From the NCBI GenBank assembly GCA_020310875.1, contig CM035435.1, forward strand, positions 70,322,955 through 70,386,954: a stretch of DNA of 64,000 nt, read 5' to 3'. Positions 18,288 to 28,424 of this stretch are shown here, piece after piece. This DNA is from Ceratopteris richardii. Its lineage: Eukaryota; Streptophyta; Polypodiopsida; Polypodiales; Pteridaceae. Numbering within the stretch: the stretch's first letter is position 1; every line of letters begins with the position of its first letter. Made by a program: the position numbers and the translations under genes. The notes under the pieces were generated by a model. That model saw only the letters and a list, made by a program, of their open reading frames with translations. It searched no databases and was not told the DNA's origin.

Positions 18288-19701
18288 CAAGATATACTTG
18301 CATAAAAGAGGTAAGGTAAGGAGAAAATATTTCCTGCATACACCTTTGGAATGTACTTGGGGCATTTCTCAATCCAAACCACATAACAGTACATGCGAAC
18401 ACACCCCAGTTGGTTATGAAGGCGGTCTTCGATATATCCTGTTCAGCCATTCTAACTTGATTATACCCATTGTATCCATCTAGGAATGAGTACATTTCAT
18501 GTCCTGCTACTCTATCAAGCATTGTGTCAAGAAAAGGGAGCAAAAATGGATCAAGCACTGTGGCTGCGTTCAGTTTCCGGTAATCTACACATATTCGTAA
18601 CTGCTTATTCTTTTTAGGCACAATAACAATTGGTGAGATCCATTCAGCATGCTCTACTGGTACAATGAATCCGACTTTGAGTAGCCTATCAAGTTCTGTC
18701 TTTACCTGTGATGCGTAGTTTGGATTCATCCGGTAGCTGGGTTGCTTGATCGGTCTTGCTTCTGGCTTCAGCATGACCCTGTGTTGGTAGATGCGCGGGT
18801 CGAAACCCTTCATATCTTTGTAATCCCATGCAAATACATCAAAAAATTCGCAAAGTAGTTGGATTATATCTGCTTGAAATAATTCCGGTAAGTTCTGCTT
18901 TATCCTAACAGGTCGTGGATTTTCTTCATCACCTAAATTGTAAGTGGTTAGTTGATCTTCTAGAACATAGAATTGTCGAGGCTTCTCTGTATTCTTAGCT
19001 GGGTTAAAGAGTTGTTGTAGATCAGCGTCATCTATGGTAGCCTTATCTTCTTCCATATCTTTTTCTGTTACAGTCATCACCGTACACACTGTAGGATTCC
19101 AGTTATCTACAACAGATTGTAGATCAACAGTTCCTAGGGAGATCAAGTCAATGTTATTTTTCAGAAACTCTTCTTCTTCATCATCTGACAACCCATCTAG
19201 CATATGGACTGGTTCCGCAAAATACGGTCTAGCATGCAACTCGCAAGGTTGTATAGCATCTAATTTTACAACGTATTTATGATTATTACCCTTGAAAGTG
19301 AGTTCCTGTGCAGACCAATCCTGTATCACCTTAGCGTGCTTCAGCCAAGGTCGGCCGAAAAGGAGATTATAATCAAGGGTGGATTCCGGTAATTCTAGTA
19401 TGACAAAGGTCATCTTAAATGTTGTACCTTGTAAAGTGATTCGTACATTTCGTACAAGTCCTATGGGATAGACTCTTGATTGGTCGGCCATTCTGATAAA
19501 AAACTGAACTAGTTCGATTTCGGTCCACCCTAACGTTTTACACAATGCAGCAGTAGCAATGTTGACACAAGATCCTCCATCCATTAGTACCTGTGTGATT
19601 TTATGATTTTTATACCATACCATAATCAAAGGAACTGAATGGTCGACCGTAGAATCAGGTTCCGATTGCACTGTTGTTGTTGCTGGAATGCAGGGAGGCA
19701 C
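18262..19701 (-). pseudogene. Gypsy-3 protease and RT N-terminal part
   Basis: Open for 479 codons. The retropepsin active site reads VLMDGGSCVN (near 19580), D-G-G in place of D-S/T-G, with the closing YNLLFGRPWL. RT fingers and palm follow (ARPIKQPSYRMNP, LRICVDYRKLNAAT, YSFLDGYNGYNQV, WFGLRNAPSTFQRCM). The frame fails exactly at the catalytic YxDD box: one base is missing inside the first Asp codon (between 18287 and 18288), so both catalytic aspartates are lost from the frame. Confidence 0.9.
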
Positions 19702-19887
19702 AGGACTGAATTGTTGTTTGAATTGTTGTCAAACTCTCGATACTAGTGCAACTAATTGGCCCAGAGGAAGAGTGATAGATGCTTTAGATAAAATTTCCCA
19801 GGCCTTTTGTGATTGGATTGTATTTTCCACAGGTTCTGAAGATGATGCGCCTACTGAAGATGATGTGCCTACTGCTGAATTGGAATC

Positions 19888-21694
19888 CTATTGTTGTGTT
19901 CCTTCTTCGGTTAACGGAGTTTGGGTTACCGGAATAGGATCTGGGAAGACTGTAGGTTCTGTGGTGGTCCATTGACTAGCTTTATCGTACATCCTTTGTT
20001 GTTCATGTATGCCTGGTTCAAATATTTCTGCTGCTGGTTGCAGTTGTTTATCGGAGCGGGTCTGAATTACTGCAGCGTGCGTTTCCACTGGTGTGATTTG
20101 TACCATATTAGCCATTGGGTTTTGACGTTCTTTCTTCCTTTGGTCATACTCAGCTGCATCTTTACAAAATCTTCTAATGTGACCAAATTCACCATAGAAA
20201 TGGCAGCGCGGTGGTGGTAAATTGGGATTTTCCAGTGGCGGTCCGGTCTGCCAGTGGTTTGCATTATAGTTATTATTTCTCTGTCCTCAGTAATTTCGAT
20301 ATCCTTGTTGCTGGCTGTTTCTCATTTGCGGAGGAACATAGTGATTGGTTGGCTGCCCTGGTTCCTGTATAATTGCGTTGACAGTCACTGTTCCCTGCAC
20401 TTTGGCATTATATGCGTAGTTTTTGGTGGTGTGTCCGATAGTGTTGCAGATAGCACAAAACAACTGATTAAGTGCACAAGTGGCACTAGTATGGCCTGAA
20501 TTCTTGCATGTAGTGCACTACATCTGTTTGGTCGGGTCTTCTGCGACAATTTTATTTGCTTTTAACCACTCCAGATCTTCTGTAAATCCTCCAACCTTGT
20601 TTTCCAACTGCAAAGCCATTGCGATCACTGCATCTAGCATCATAGCTCCTACACAGCGTATGATCATAATCTGTTTAAGTTGTGGAGTCAAGCCATTGAT
20701 GAACCATTGAGTAATAACGTCATCCGGTAGGTTGGCATGTGCTGGTGGTAACTGCCTCAAATGAGTCCTGAATAGAGTGGCGTACTCCTGTACTGTTTGA
20801 TTAGTCAAAAATTTTGGCTGGATTCTTTTTTAGCCTGAATCTCTGCAAAAAGGCATCCCTTACTGCTTCATAGGTGCCGAAATGGTTAATATCATATTCT
20901 GTAAGCCATCTAGCTACTTCGTTGACCAATGTCGATTGGAAAACAATAGCCTTATACGCCGGATCAGGTGGATGGTTGAGTATTGCATAGCTTATCTCAA
21001 ATGTGCGTACATGAGCATCCGGGTCATCACCTGGGAATCTACCGAATTTGGTGTACGTTACTCCCGTTGGATTCGGCCTGGGTAGACATAGTTGTTGTTG
21101 TTGTTGTTTGTTCCTCGTGCTGATGGTTGTATGGTGACTATCCCCTGTATTCTGAGGCTGAATATCTGAACCGTCGGAGTTTGTATCAGTCTGTGCACTT
21201 TCCGGTTCGATAATCTTGTTCAATATATTTCGAATCTCAATTTTGAACAAGTTTCCTTCCTTCTTGATGTCCAATGTAGGAAGGCTTACTCCCAATAGCG
21301 GTGACTGGGCTGAAGATTCACCAAGAAATGGTAAATCGTCGCCGGAAAACTGCGATCTTTCAGTAACTGTTACCGAAATATCACCGGAATGTGTCGAATT
21401 TTCGCCAAAACAAGGTGCTTTTTTGCCTTCACTAATTTCCTTGGCTAAAGTGTTTCTAGTCGTAAACAAATTTGAATCTTTACCCAATGTTGTTAAATTA
21501 ACTTCAAACTGCATCCTGGTAGATTCTGGAGTAACTATATCTTCGACAGACAGTGCCGAAATAGTACCAGAATTTACCAGAGGCGTAGCACGTTCCACCG
21601 GAATATGACCAAAATCACTACTAACGTTCTTTACTTTCTTGACAACTGGGTTAGGCCTAGTTGTACTTCTACCTCCCGGAGTCGTTTTTAGCAA
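19888..21694 (-). pseudogene. Gypsy-3 gag with three zinc knuckles
   Basis: The N-terminal 180 residues are Ser/Thr-rich, followed by poly-Gln and the capsid (FGRFPGDDPDAHVRTFEI, VARWLTEYDINHF, DAFLQRFRLKKNP). A frame change near 20805 leads into LRQLPPAHANLPDDV. Three zinc-knuckle motifs come next: intact CTTCKNSGHTSATC (about 20475-20517), then CAICNTIGHTTKNY and CHFYGEFGHIRRFC, each with one Cys replaced by Tyr. In-frame stops and shifts make it non-functional. Confidence 0.83.
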
Positions 21695-21819
21695 ATTAAG
21701 TACCCCAGGCTAGCGGTTCTTTGGATGCGTTTCACCGGATCGAGTAACCGGCATGTATCATCTTTTGTACTAGTCGTGTACTGTTATTGTTGATTAAAAA
21801 TTTACAGTCATGTTTTCAC

Positions 21820-21968
21820 AATAGGTTTGCAACAATCTGATCTGTTGCCACCTTCCCATAGATAAACGACAATCTTGATGCCACCTTCCCACAGATAAAT
21901 GGCAATCTTGATAACACTTTCGATAGATAAACAGCAATCTTGATGCCACCTTCCCACAGACGGCGCCA
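21820..21968 (-). repeat. Leader repeats of about 40 bp next to the Gypsy-3 primer site
   Basis: Three to four degenerate copies of CCTTCCCACAGATAAA-(G/A)CAATCTTGATG. The copy nearest the LTR merges into the primer site (ACGGCGCC), so the outer copies carry the 3' half of the primer site without its TGGCGCC core. Confidence 0.85.
21951..21968 (-). other. Gypsy-3 primer binding site
   Basis: Minus strand reads TGGCGCCGTCTGTGGGAA one base after the LTR end. Its first nine bases are as in the Asp-type site of Gypsy-2, then it differs. The cognate tRNA is not assigned here. Confidence 0.85.
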
Positions 21969-21969
21969 G

Positions 21970-22978
21970 TGTTAAACGCTGTTGCTTCCTTCTAACTATC
22001 AGAAGTGCGTTTAAGTGATTCTTGGGTTCTTGGGAGTGGAAGGGGTCTGTTAGACAGAGGCCCTGTACTTAGTTCCCAAAATAACCACTTCAGATACAGT
22101 AAGATACTGATGCTAAGAACTGTATCAAGCTTTCATGACACTTACGGTTCTCGTCGTAGCTCAGCCAACATGTACCGAATACACTAAGATGCTATATTAC
22201 TAAACTCATTGAAGATACCAGAGACAAGAGTGCTAATTCAACCTTTACCGAATAGAAAAACAATCAGACAACACCGTAGACACAGAGAACTCGGTAGTTC
22301 AAACACACCGTACTGAAAACTCAGTGCGCAACTTAGAAGACCCTTACTGTACTTAACTTTATCGTATGAAGACAGATTTCAACACTGCAGACAACACCGT
22401 ACAGATCGGAATACCAGAATGCTACCATAGTTGCATCAGGCTTCACTAACCACTGGCAGAACATTCCAAGAAGGGGTAACACACAATGCGCGGACTAACA
22501 CCACAACTCAATAGAGATTCACAAACAACTTACTCAGACAACAGTCCAAGATCTATTAGCTGTGAATGGAACTCGCAACCTCAACAGAGATCGATAGGTA
22601 ACAAAACACAGATACACACAGTACAATCGGAGTACGCAGAAGTTAGACAACAACGCTACAGTAGTGTTCAGGCAATCCTCCTGACGAACAGTCTGGTGAT
22701 TCCACGAATCGTCTCACTGGTTAACAACAGAACAGATGTCGACGGCAGACAAGACAAGAGACGAACACGAACTCAAAATACAGGAGATATGCAAATGACA
22801 CTACAGACAACGCCCGATCAGTCACCTAGACAGACAGTCTGGTGATCCGTCACGTCTTCGTCTCTGTGCGTCTTCTTGATGTATATAACTTTTTTTTACA
22901 AACTGTTTGTAACTACTTTTTTCACTCGTGTGAACAAGATTCAGTTATACAATCTTCCGATCCGACGGCCGACTAACA
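21970..22978 (-). repeat. Gypsy-3 5' LTR, about 1.01 kb
   Basis: Partner of 12475-13494. Ends are TGTTA and TAACA; it is followed on the inner side by the primer site and on the outer side by Copia-A gag. Confidence 0.93.
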
Positions 22979-23482
22979 CTTGTCATCTGCCTTCAAGCCA
23001 TTGATGACCTGCCTTACAATTTGCTCTTCATCTATTACCTCTCCAATGCTTCCCAACTGATCCGCTATGTCTTTGAGCTTTGTGACAAAATCAGTCACAT
23101 TTTGTTTGGGAGCCTTCTTGAGAGTTGTGAAATCCAGCCATAGTTGATGCTTCCTAGCTTTGGTACTTGAAGAAAAGAAAGCTTCAAGTGCATCCCACAC
23201 TTCCTGAGATGTCTTACAACTTCTAATATGAGGCAACAAAAAATCTGAGATAGAGTTGAGGAGATAAGACCTTGCAAGTGCATCCTTGGAGCACCATGTG
23301 CTCAATCTTTCTTGCTCTTCTTGTGTTGGTTGACTTTTGTTCCTGAAACTTGGCATAACTTCATCTCCAGCCACATAGCCATATAAACTTCTACCTTGGA
23401 GACAAACTTCCATCCTTAATGACCAAGCTGAGTAATTACCTCTATCCAATTTGTCAATTGATGAAGGAAATCCATCTGCCAT
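22979..23482 (-). pseudogene. Copia-A gag, N-terminal part
   Basis: Start ATG (complement of 23480-23482) encodes MADGFPSSIDKLDRGNYSAW, a copia-type gag of the UBN2/DUF4219 kind, continuing with LLPHIRSCKTSQEVWDAL and LKDIADQLGSIGEVIDEEQ. The frame stops at GLKADD, where Gypsy-3 is inserted, and resumes at 12474. Homologous to the gag of Copia-B. Confidence 0.92.
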
Positions 23483-23495
23483 GTTGTCCAACCTT

Positions 23496-23507
23496 GCTCT
23501 GATACCA
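23496..23507 (-). other. Copia-A primer binding site (initiator Met tRNA)
   Basis: Minus strand TGGTATCAGAGC, one base from the LTR end. Confidence 0.95.
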
Positions 23508-23508
23508 C

Positions 23509-24820
23509 TGTGAAGAGATGGATAGGTATGTGCTTGAAGATGAAGAGGTGTTGCAAAATCCTTGGTCTACACCAGCCAAATGAACTCCAAGAGTATATGG
23601 TGGGCCTTTTTAGCTTGCCAATGGATGTATTAGACACCCTACGTACCTTGGAAGATCACTCTCAAAAAGATAGATGAAAACAGATAAGTTGGAGTTAGCT
23701 CAGAGGTGAAAAACTTGCTATTTTGGTTCATACACCTGTCCAGTGTTTTGCATAATTCTCTGAGCACAGCAGCAATTAACTTAACTCCTCTTGGGGAAGT
23801 CTAGATAACTTAAAGAGCTAACTTTCAAGAGTAATCTCATCAAAAATAATAAACCACACACTGAGAAATACAAGTGATGACATCATCCCCATTTTCACGG
23901 GCTGCTACAGTTTGAGACCAGTGAGCAGAAAAATGAACATAACTCAGAATGTAGGAATCCAATGATTATGAAAATTTGTATGGTTATACTAGAAAGTAGA
24001 TAAATTCAACAAGCTTTAAAGCATTGAATTTGGATAAGTAACCACTGAGAAATAGCTCTAACAAGATGAGTGAAAAAGTCGGGTACTTGACAGAGAAGTG
24101 AAGATGAACAGACACTCTTGACTTCAATTGAACATAACTGAAGATTGCAACATTCAAATGACATGAAAATTTTTGAGAATATAGTAGATATGTAGAGCTA
24201 ACTTTACCAAGTTAAATCACTGAAAATGATGCACCAAGCTCAGAGAAAACATCTCTGCAATCTGACTGAGAAAACTGAGAGTAATGGCAGTGAGTAGTAC
24301 ACTTTTCAAGAACATGGAAATATGAACCCAAATGATCATGAAAATGAAAGTATATTGCTTGTACAATACAATGGACTTACTGATACATATGTGTGCCTTG
24401 TAATCACACCTTGATATGGCATAAAGCTCAGCTCTTGGAGGTCTTCACATAGGTCTCTCTAACCAGGACTAAAACTGCCATCTATTTATAGTTGAGTTTG
24501 GGAGGCTAACTTCCCTCAATCACTCTCCAATGGACTTACTGATACATATGTGTGCCTTGTAATCACACCTTGATATGGCATAAAGCTCAGCTCTTGGAGG
24601 TCTTCACATAGGTCTCTCTAACCACGACTAAAACTGCCATCTATTTATAGTTGAGTTTGGGAGGCTAACTCCCTCAATCACTCTCCAATCAATTTGTGAT
24701 TGATTTGATTCTCTACCTACCACAAATCACAAATTTGTGGCTCCTCTTTCCCTTTTTTGATCAAGTGGACTCAACCACTTAAGATTCTTTCACTTTTACA
24801 TAAGTATTTTGGGTAATGTT
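23509..24820 (-). repeat. Copia-A 5' LTR (outer boundary uncertain)
   Basis: The inner end (...TTCACA on the minus strand) is precise. The body aligns with the Copia-B LTR (42356-43628), including ATGGCAGTTTTAG and GGTTGAGTCCACTTGATC. Homology fades beyond about 24800, so the outer end could lie between 24,800 and 24,955. It contains an internal tandem duplication of the TATA region. Confidence 0.8.
24369..24686. repeat. 159-bp tandem duplication carrying the LTR TATA box
   Basis: Two near-identical copies (24369-24527 and 24528-24686). Each includes TATAAATAG on the minus strand (24482-24490 and 24641-24649). The Copia-B LTR has only one copy. Confidence 0.95.
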
Positions 24821-24829
24821 TCACTTGCT

Positions 24830-25195
24830 AAATTGATTGCTCTGTGTATAGTCAATCATTTTAAGTGATTCTACTTGGCATTATTAGCTCATTAAGCTAG
24901 TTAGATATCCACATAAGGAATTTTTCTAGTTCCTACTGTGCTGTGAACACTGAGCTTAACAAGTAGCAAGTGTGCGAACCAAATAAATTTTTTGGTGACT
25001 TGTGAATTGGGAAGTTATCTGTTTCTGATTAATTATTACATGCATCATCTCCAAAGTTCATAGCCACTTACTTAGTGTCATTGGAAAGCTAAAAGGGCCT
25101 ACAACTCAACTTTGAAGTGAAAGAGGGCAGGTATAGAGCAAGGATTAACAGTACAAACTCATTTCTTGGAGTGTCCATCCATCTTTCCCAACATC
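24830..25195 (+). repeat. Remnant of a related copia LTR 3' end, plus strand
   Basis: Blocks such as CATTGGAAAGCTAAAAGGGCC, TAGAGCAAGGATT and CCATCCATCTTTCC follow the same order as the 3' end of the Copia-B LTR on the plus strand (CATTGGCAAGTTAAAAGGGC, TAGATCAAGGATT, CTATCCATCTCTTC). It lies tail to tail with the Copia-A LTR. The left edge is not resolved. From 25196 to 25309 I see nothing recognisable. Confidence 0.55.
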
Positions 25196-25309
25196 TTTGT
25201 GTGGAACTTGAGGCCCAAATCTTGTAGAAATGTTGCTATCTCTAAACCAGAGAGTGTTTTAAGTGAAACTAGAGTTCATGAAGGATGTTTTCAAATCATG
25301 AATAATAAA

Positions 25310-25607
25310 GAAATTGCTGGATGTGTGTAGAAGTGCGAGAGACACATGAGAAGCACACACAAGGAACACAAATGCAGCAAGACACATTGAGAAGACAGAT
25401 GGTTGGAATAGTTCACCCTATTGATGATGATTAGAAATGAAGTAAGAGCTAAATAATATTCCTAAGTACAAAGTACCACCACATATGAGTGAATCATGTA
25501 TGTGGTAACATGGGGGAAAAACATCTAGCTAGCTCTAGAGTAAAAAGTGCCCATGTATAGGGAAAAGGTTCACATGAAAGCTACTCAAGGAACACATGAG
25601 TGTAACA
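25310..25607 (-). repeat. Copia-C 3' LTR
   Basis: On the minus strand it starts TGTTACACTC after a GGGGGG-containing purine tract (25608-25620). It shares GTGCCC, CTAGAG and GTAGAAG-type blocks with the 230-bp Copia-D LTR. The outer end is approximate. Confidence 0.7.
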
Positions 25608-25620
25608 AACCCCCCTAGAG
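25608..25620 (-). other. Copia-C polypurine tract
   Basis: CTCTAGGGGGGTT on the minus strand, 30-50 bp after the RNase H stop and adjoining the LTR start. Confidence 0.75.
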
Positions 25621-25653
25621 CGAATGATGTGAACACATACAAGGAGTGATAGA

Positions 25654-26462
25654 TCATTCCCCACTAGGCAATAAGCCTAAAACTTTGCAAAAAGCTTCAA
25701 ACTTTTCTTGTGGAAGAGCTTTGTTGAATATTCCTACCACATTATCTTGTGTAGGCACATATACCAAATCAATATCTCTTGCATGAAGGTGATCTCTCAC
25801 ATAGTGATAATGCACCTCAATATCTTTGGTCCATGCATGAAACACTAGGTTTTATGCAATAGCCAATGCACGGTGACTATTAGTGAGAATATGCATAGCA
25901 ACATCAATCTCCATGCAAAGATCCATCAACCCAGCCCAATCACTCTTTGTAAAATCATGCAAGCATGGTTGAATATCTATGCCTTAAAAGGGGCCTAAGC
26001 TCAAAGTGCCTTTGAGATATCCAAACAGACATTTTACTGCTTTGCAATGCATCCCATGGCTTGTTGATAAAGAGAAGTGTCAAATGCATCATTGGATCAA
26101 CAAAGAACCTAAGTCCTATCTCAAGTGGTGTAGAAACTGGTTTGCAATCCTCAAAGTAAAAACATTGAAGTAGTTTTTCAACATACTTTGCTTGATGCAT
26201 AATAGTTTCCCCCATCTTTAAGTATATAGAGTGTACTTTCAATCGGACTACATTTGAAGCCAAGAGCAATCAAGTGCTTATGGATTTTGTCATACCATGC
26301 ATGTGGAGCTTGCTTGATACCATACAAGGCTTTATGTAAGTTAAAAACCATATGATATTTCCTTTTCATGGAAAATCCAGGAGGTTGTTTCATGTAGAGC
26401 TCTTCTTGCAAATCACCATTCAAGAAAGCCATTTTTATGCCCAACTGATGTACTTTCCAATC
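25654..26462 (-). pseudogene. Copia-C RT and RNase H fragments
   Basis: RT has VHQLGIKMAFLNGDLQEELY, KALYGIKQAPHAWYDKI and HLIALGFKCSP. After degraded sequence, the RNase H end reads KDIEVHYHYVRDHL and VYVPTQDNVVGIF. The YVDD region is missing and there are several frameshifts. Confidence 0.85.
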
Positions 26463-27211
26463 TCATTGGGCTATTTCAGATGCAAAGCTTTGGCATGCAG
26501 ACTTTGGTCATCTAAATTTTGATAGTTTCCTACACGTGCAAAAATCTGAAATGGTGTCTTCTTTGCCCAAACTTTGAGGCACTCGGCAAACCTGTATGTG
26601 AAGGCTGTATTTTGGGCAAAATGCAGCATTCCTCATTCACAAAAGATGGTTTCGAGCTACTCAGAGATTGCAGCTTGTTCAAAGTGATGTCTGTGGTCCT
26701 ATGCAGTCACCCTCTATTGGGAACTATCTTTACTTCGTGACTTTCATTGATGATTTTTCTAGGCATGCATGGGTAAATCCACTCAAAGAAAAGTTTGAAG
26801 TGTTTATGTGCTTCAAACAGTTTTTGGTTTTGGCTAAAAATCTATTAGCATGTAAAATGGGCACCCTTTACACATGGTTTGTTAAGTGTGCTAATGATGT
26901 ACTCTTGATCATTGTTGTGTATATTGATGACATGCTGCTCATTGGTCCTCATGAGAAGCATATTGCTGATTTTAAGGCCGATTTGCATGCCTCATTTGAG
27001 ATGTATGATTTGGGGCATTTGCATCATTATTTGGGCATTCAGTCTATGCACGTTGATGGTGGAATGGATTTGCATCAAATGAAATATATTTACACATTAT
27101 TGCAACGTTTTGGCCTTTCCACTCCTATGGAGACATGTTTACGATTCAGTCTTCATGATGTTGGAGATGCATGTGCTGTTTGCATGCTTCCACAAATGTC
27201 TAACTCCAACA
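26463..27211 (+). pseudogene. Copia-E: inverted, doubly deleted copia scrap
   Basis: Plus strand: pre-integrase (LWHADFGHLNFDSFLH), integrase start (SDVCGPMQSPSIGNYLYF, VTFIDDFSRHAWV), a jump into RT (FVKCANDVLLIIVVYIDDM, DLGHLHHYLGIQ), a second jump, then CTAACTCCAACA, which matches the end of a Copia-D-type LTR. It therefore spans pre-integrase to LTR end with two internal deletions. It interrupts Copia-C. Confidence 0.8.
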
Positions 27212-28420
27212 AAATTCCTCTTTCATGAAGAAAACTCATGTGACATGTATTCACCACCATGATCTGTGTGTAGAGTCAAAAGATTGTTTGAAGAAAAATT
27301 CTCAACCATAGCCAAAAATACTTTGAAGCAAGAAAATACCTCATTCTTTGCTTTCATAGGATACACCCATGTATGGTGAGTAGCATCATGAATGAAGGTC
27401 ACAAAATATACATGCTTCCCAAAAGATGGAGTCTTGATGGGACCACGTACATCACTTGAACAAGCTTCAGTTTTCTTGTCATGTGTGTATGAATACCCTT
27501 TGGAAAACAAGCATAATGCATTTTTCCAAGAATACAACCTTCAAATGCATGCTTTTCAATGGACTTCTGTGTTGGCAAACCAATAACCATGTCCCTCTTT
27601 TGCAAGTAAAGCAAAATATTGAAGTTCAAGTGAGCAAAATGAGCACGTCAAAGCTCTATTTCAGCCATGGAGAAAGTATGAGCAATCAAGGCATTTGAGG
27701 TAGCCCTCTTGTATGTATCCAAGTGATACAAGCCATTAGATAATGTACTAGAAATCACAATAATATTACTATTCTTGAAATCATGAACCATACACTTATC
27801 ATCAAAAAAGCGTACATGGTCCAACTTTGGCAATCAATGGAACCAAAATTAAGCTCTTCTTGATATCAGGTATGTACATTGCATTTTTCAAGAGAATCAC
27901 ATCTCCATTTGCAGTGTTAAGCTCTATTTCTCCTACTCCAATGATAGGATCAAAGGCATTTTTTGCACATACCACATGTCCTCCTTCGGATGCATCTTTC
28001 CAAGATGAAAAAAACCTTTTGCATGAAGTTATGTGCTTTCAAGCACTACTATCAAAGAACCAATCCAAATCAACCTCACTCACAACCATCCATTTAGAAT
28101 GCGATGATGCATCATAATGACATGTAACAACACATGCCCAAAAATCTTGAGCCATGTTGGATTCATCATTCTTTGCATTTGAAGAATTTTCAACAATAGA
28201 AATGTTGGATGTCTTCTTCTTTTCATTGCATTTAGCAAGATTTCTACTCTCATCAATAATATTTGCACCTTTTCTTCTTTTCCAAATCAGCATCATTAGA
28301 GGAATGAGTGGAAGAGGAAGGTTGAATCTTTGGTTTTGATGAACCCAAAGATGAACCATACTTTCTTTTTCCTTTTTCTGGGATAGAAAGTGCTTGCATT
28401 CCCTCAATCAAACCACTCCT
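27212..28420 (-). pseudogene. Copia-C gag end, protease, pre-integrase, integrase start
   Basis: Protease active site WFFDSSACKHITS (D-S-S in place of D-S-G), VHDFKNSNIIVISS, pre-integrase with CILGKM, and integrase with SSDVRGPIKTPSFGKHVYF and TLHTDHGGEYM. The pieces lie in several frames. Gag upstream is Lys/Ser-rich and cut off at 28420. Confidence 0.8.
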
Positions 28421-28424
28421 ACGG

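Larger units (their letters stand above)
12475..22978 (-). mobile_element. Gypsy-3: full-length non-chromoviral gypsy element with accessory ORF
   Basis: A 10.5-kb element in the gag of Copia-A. LTRs occupy 12475-13494 and 21970-22978, with terminal TGTTA/TAACA. Flanking host sequence rejoins as CCCA-CTTG-TCATC with CTTG(T) repeated on both sides, a 4-5 bp target duplication whose exact length is ambiguous because of the terminal bases. Minus-strand order: 5' LTR, primer site, gag, protease, RT, RNase H, integrase, accessory coiled-coil frame, 3' LTR. LTRs differ at roughly 18-20 positions by eye (about 2%). Several frameshifts make it non-autonomous. Confidence 0.93.
25310..28420 (-). mobile_element. 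Copia-C: decayed copia element, split by Copia-E
   Basis: Minus-strand order: gag end and protease (28420-27650), pre-integrase and integrase start (27629-27223), a break holding Copia-E, RT (26462-26000), RNase H end (25845-25654), polypurine tract, 3' LTR (25607 to about 25310). The 5' part is missing at the junction with Copia-F. Sequence is related to the Copia-D family. Confidence 0.8.
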
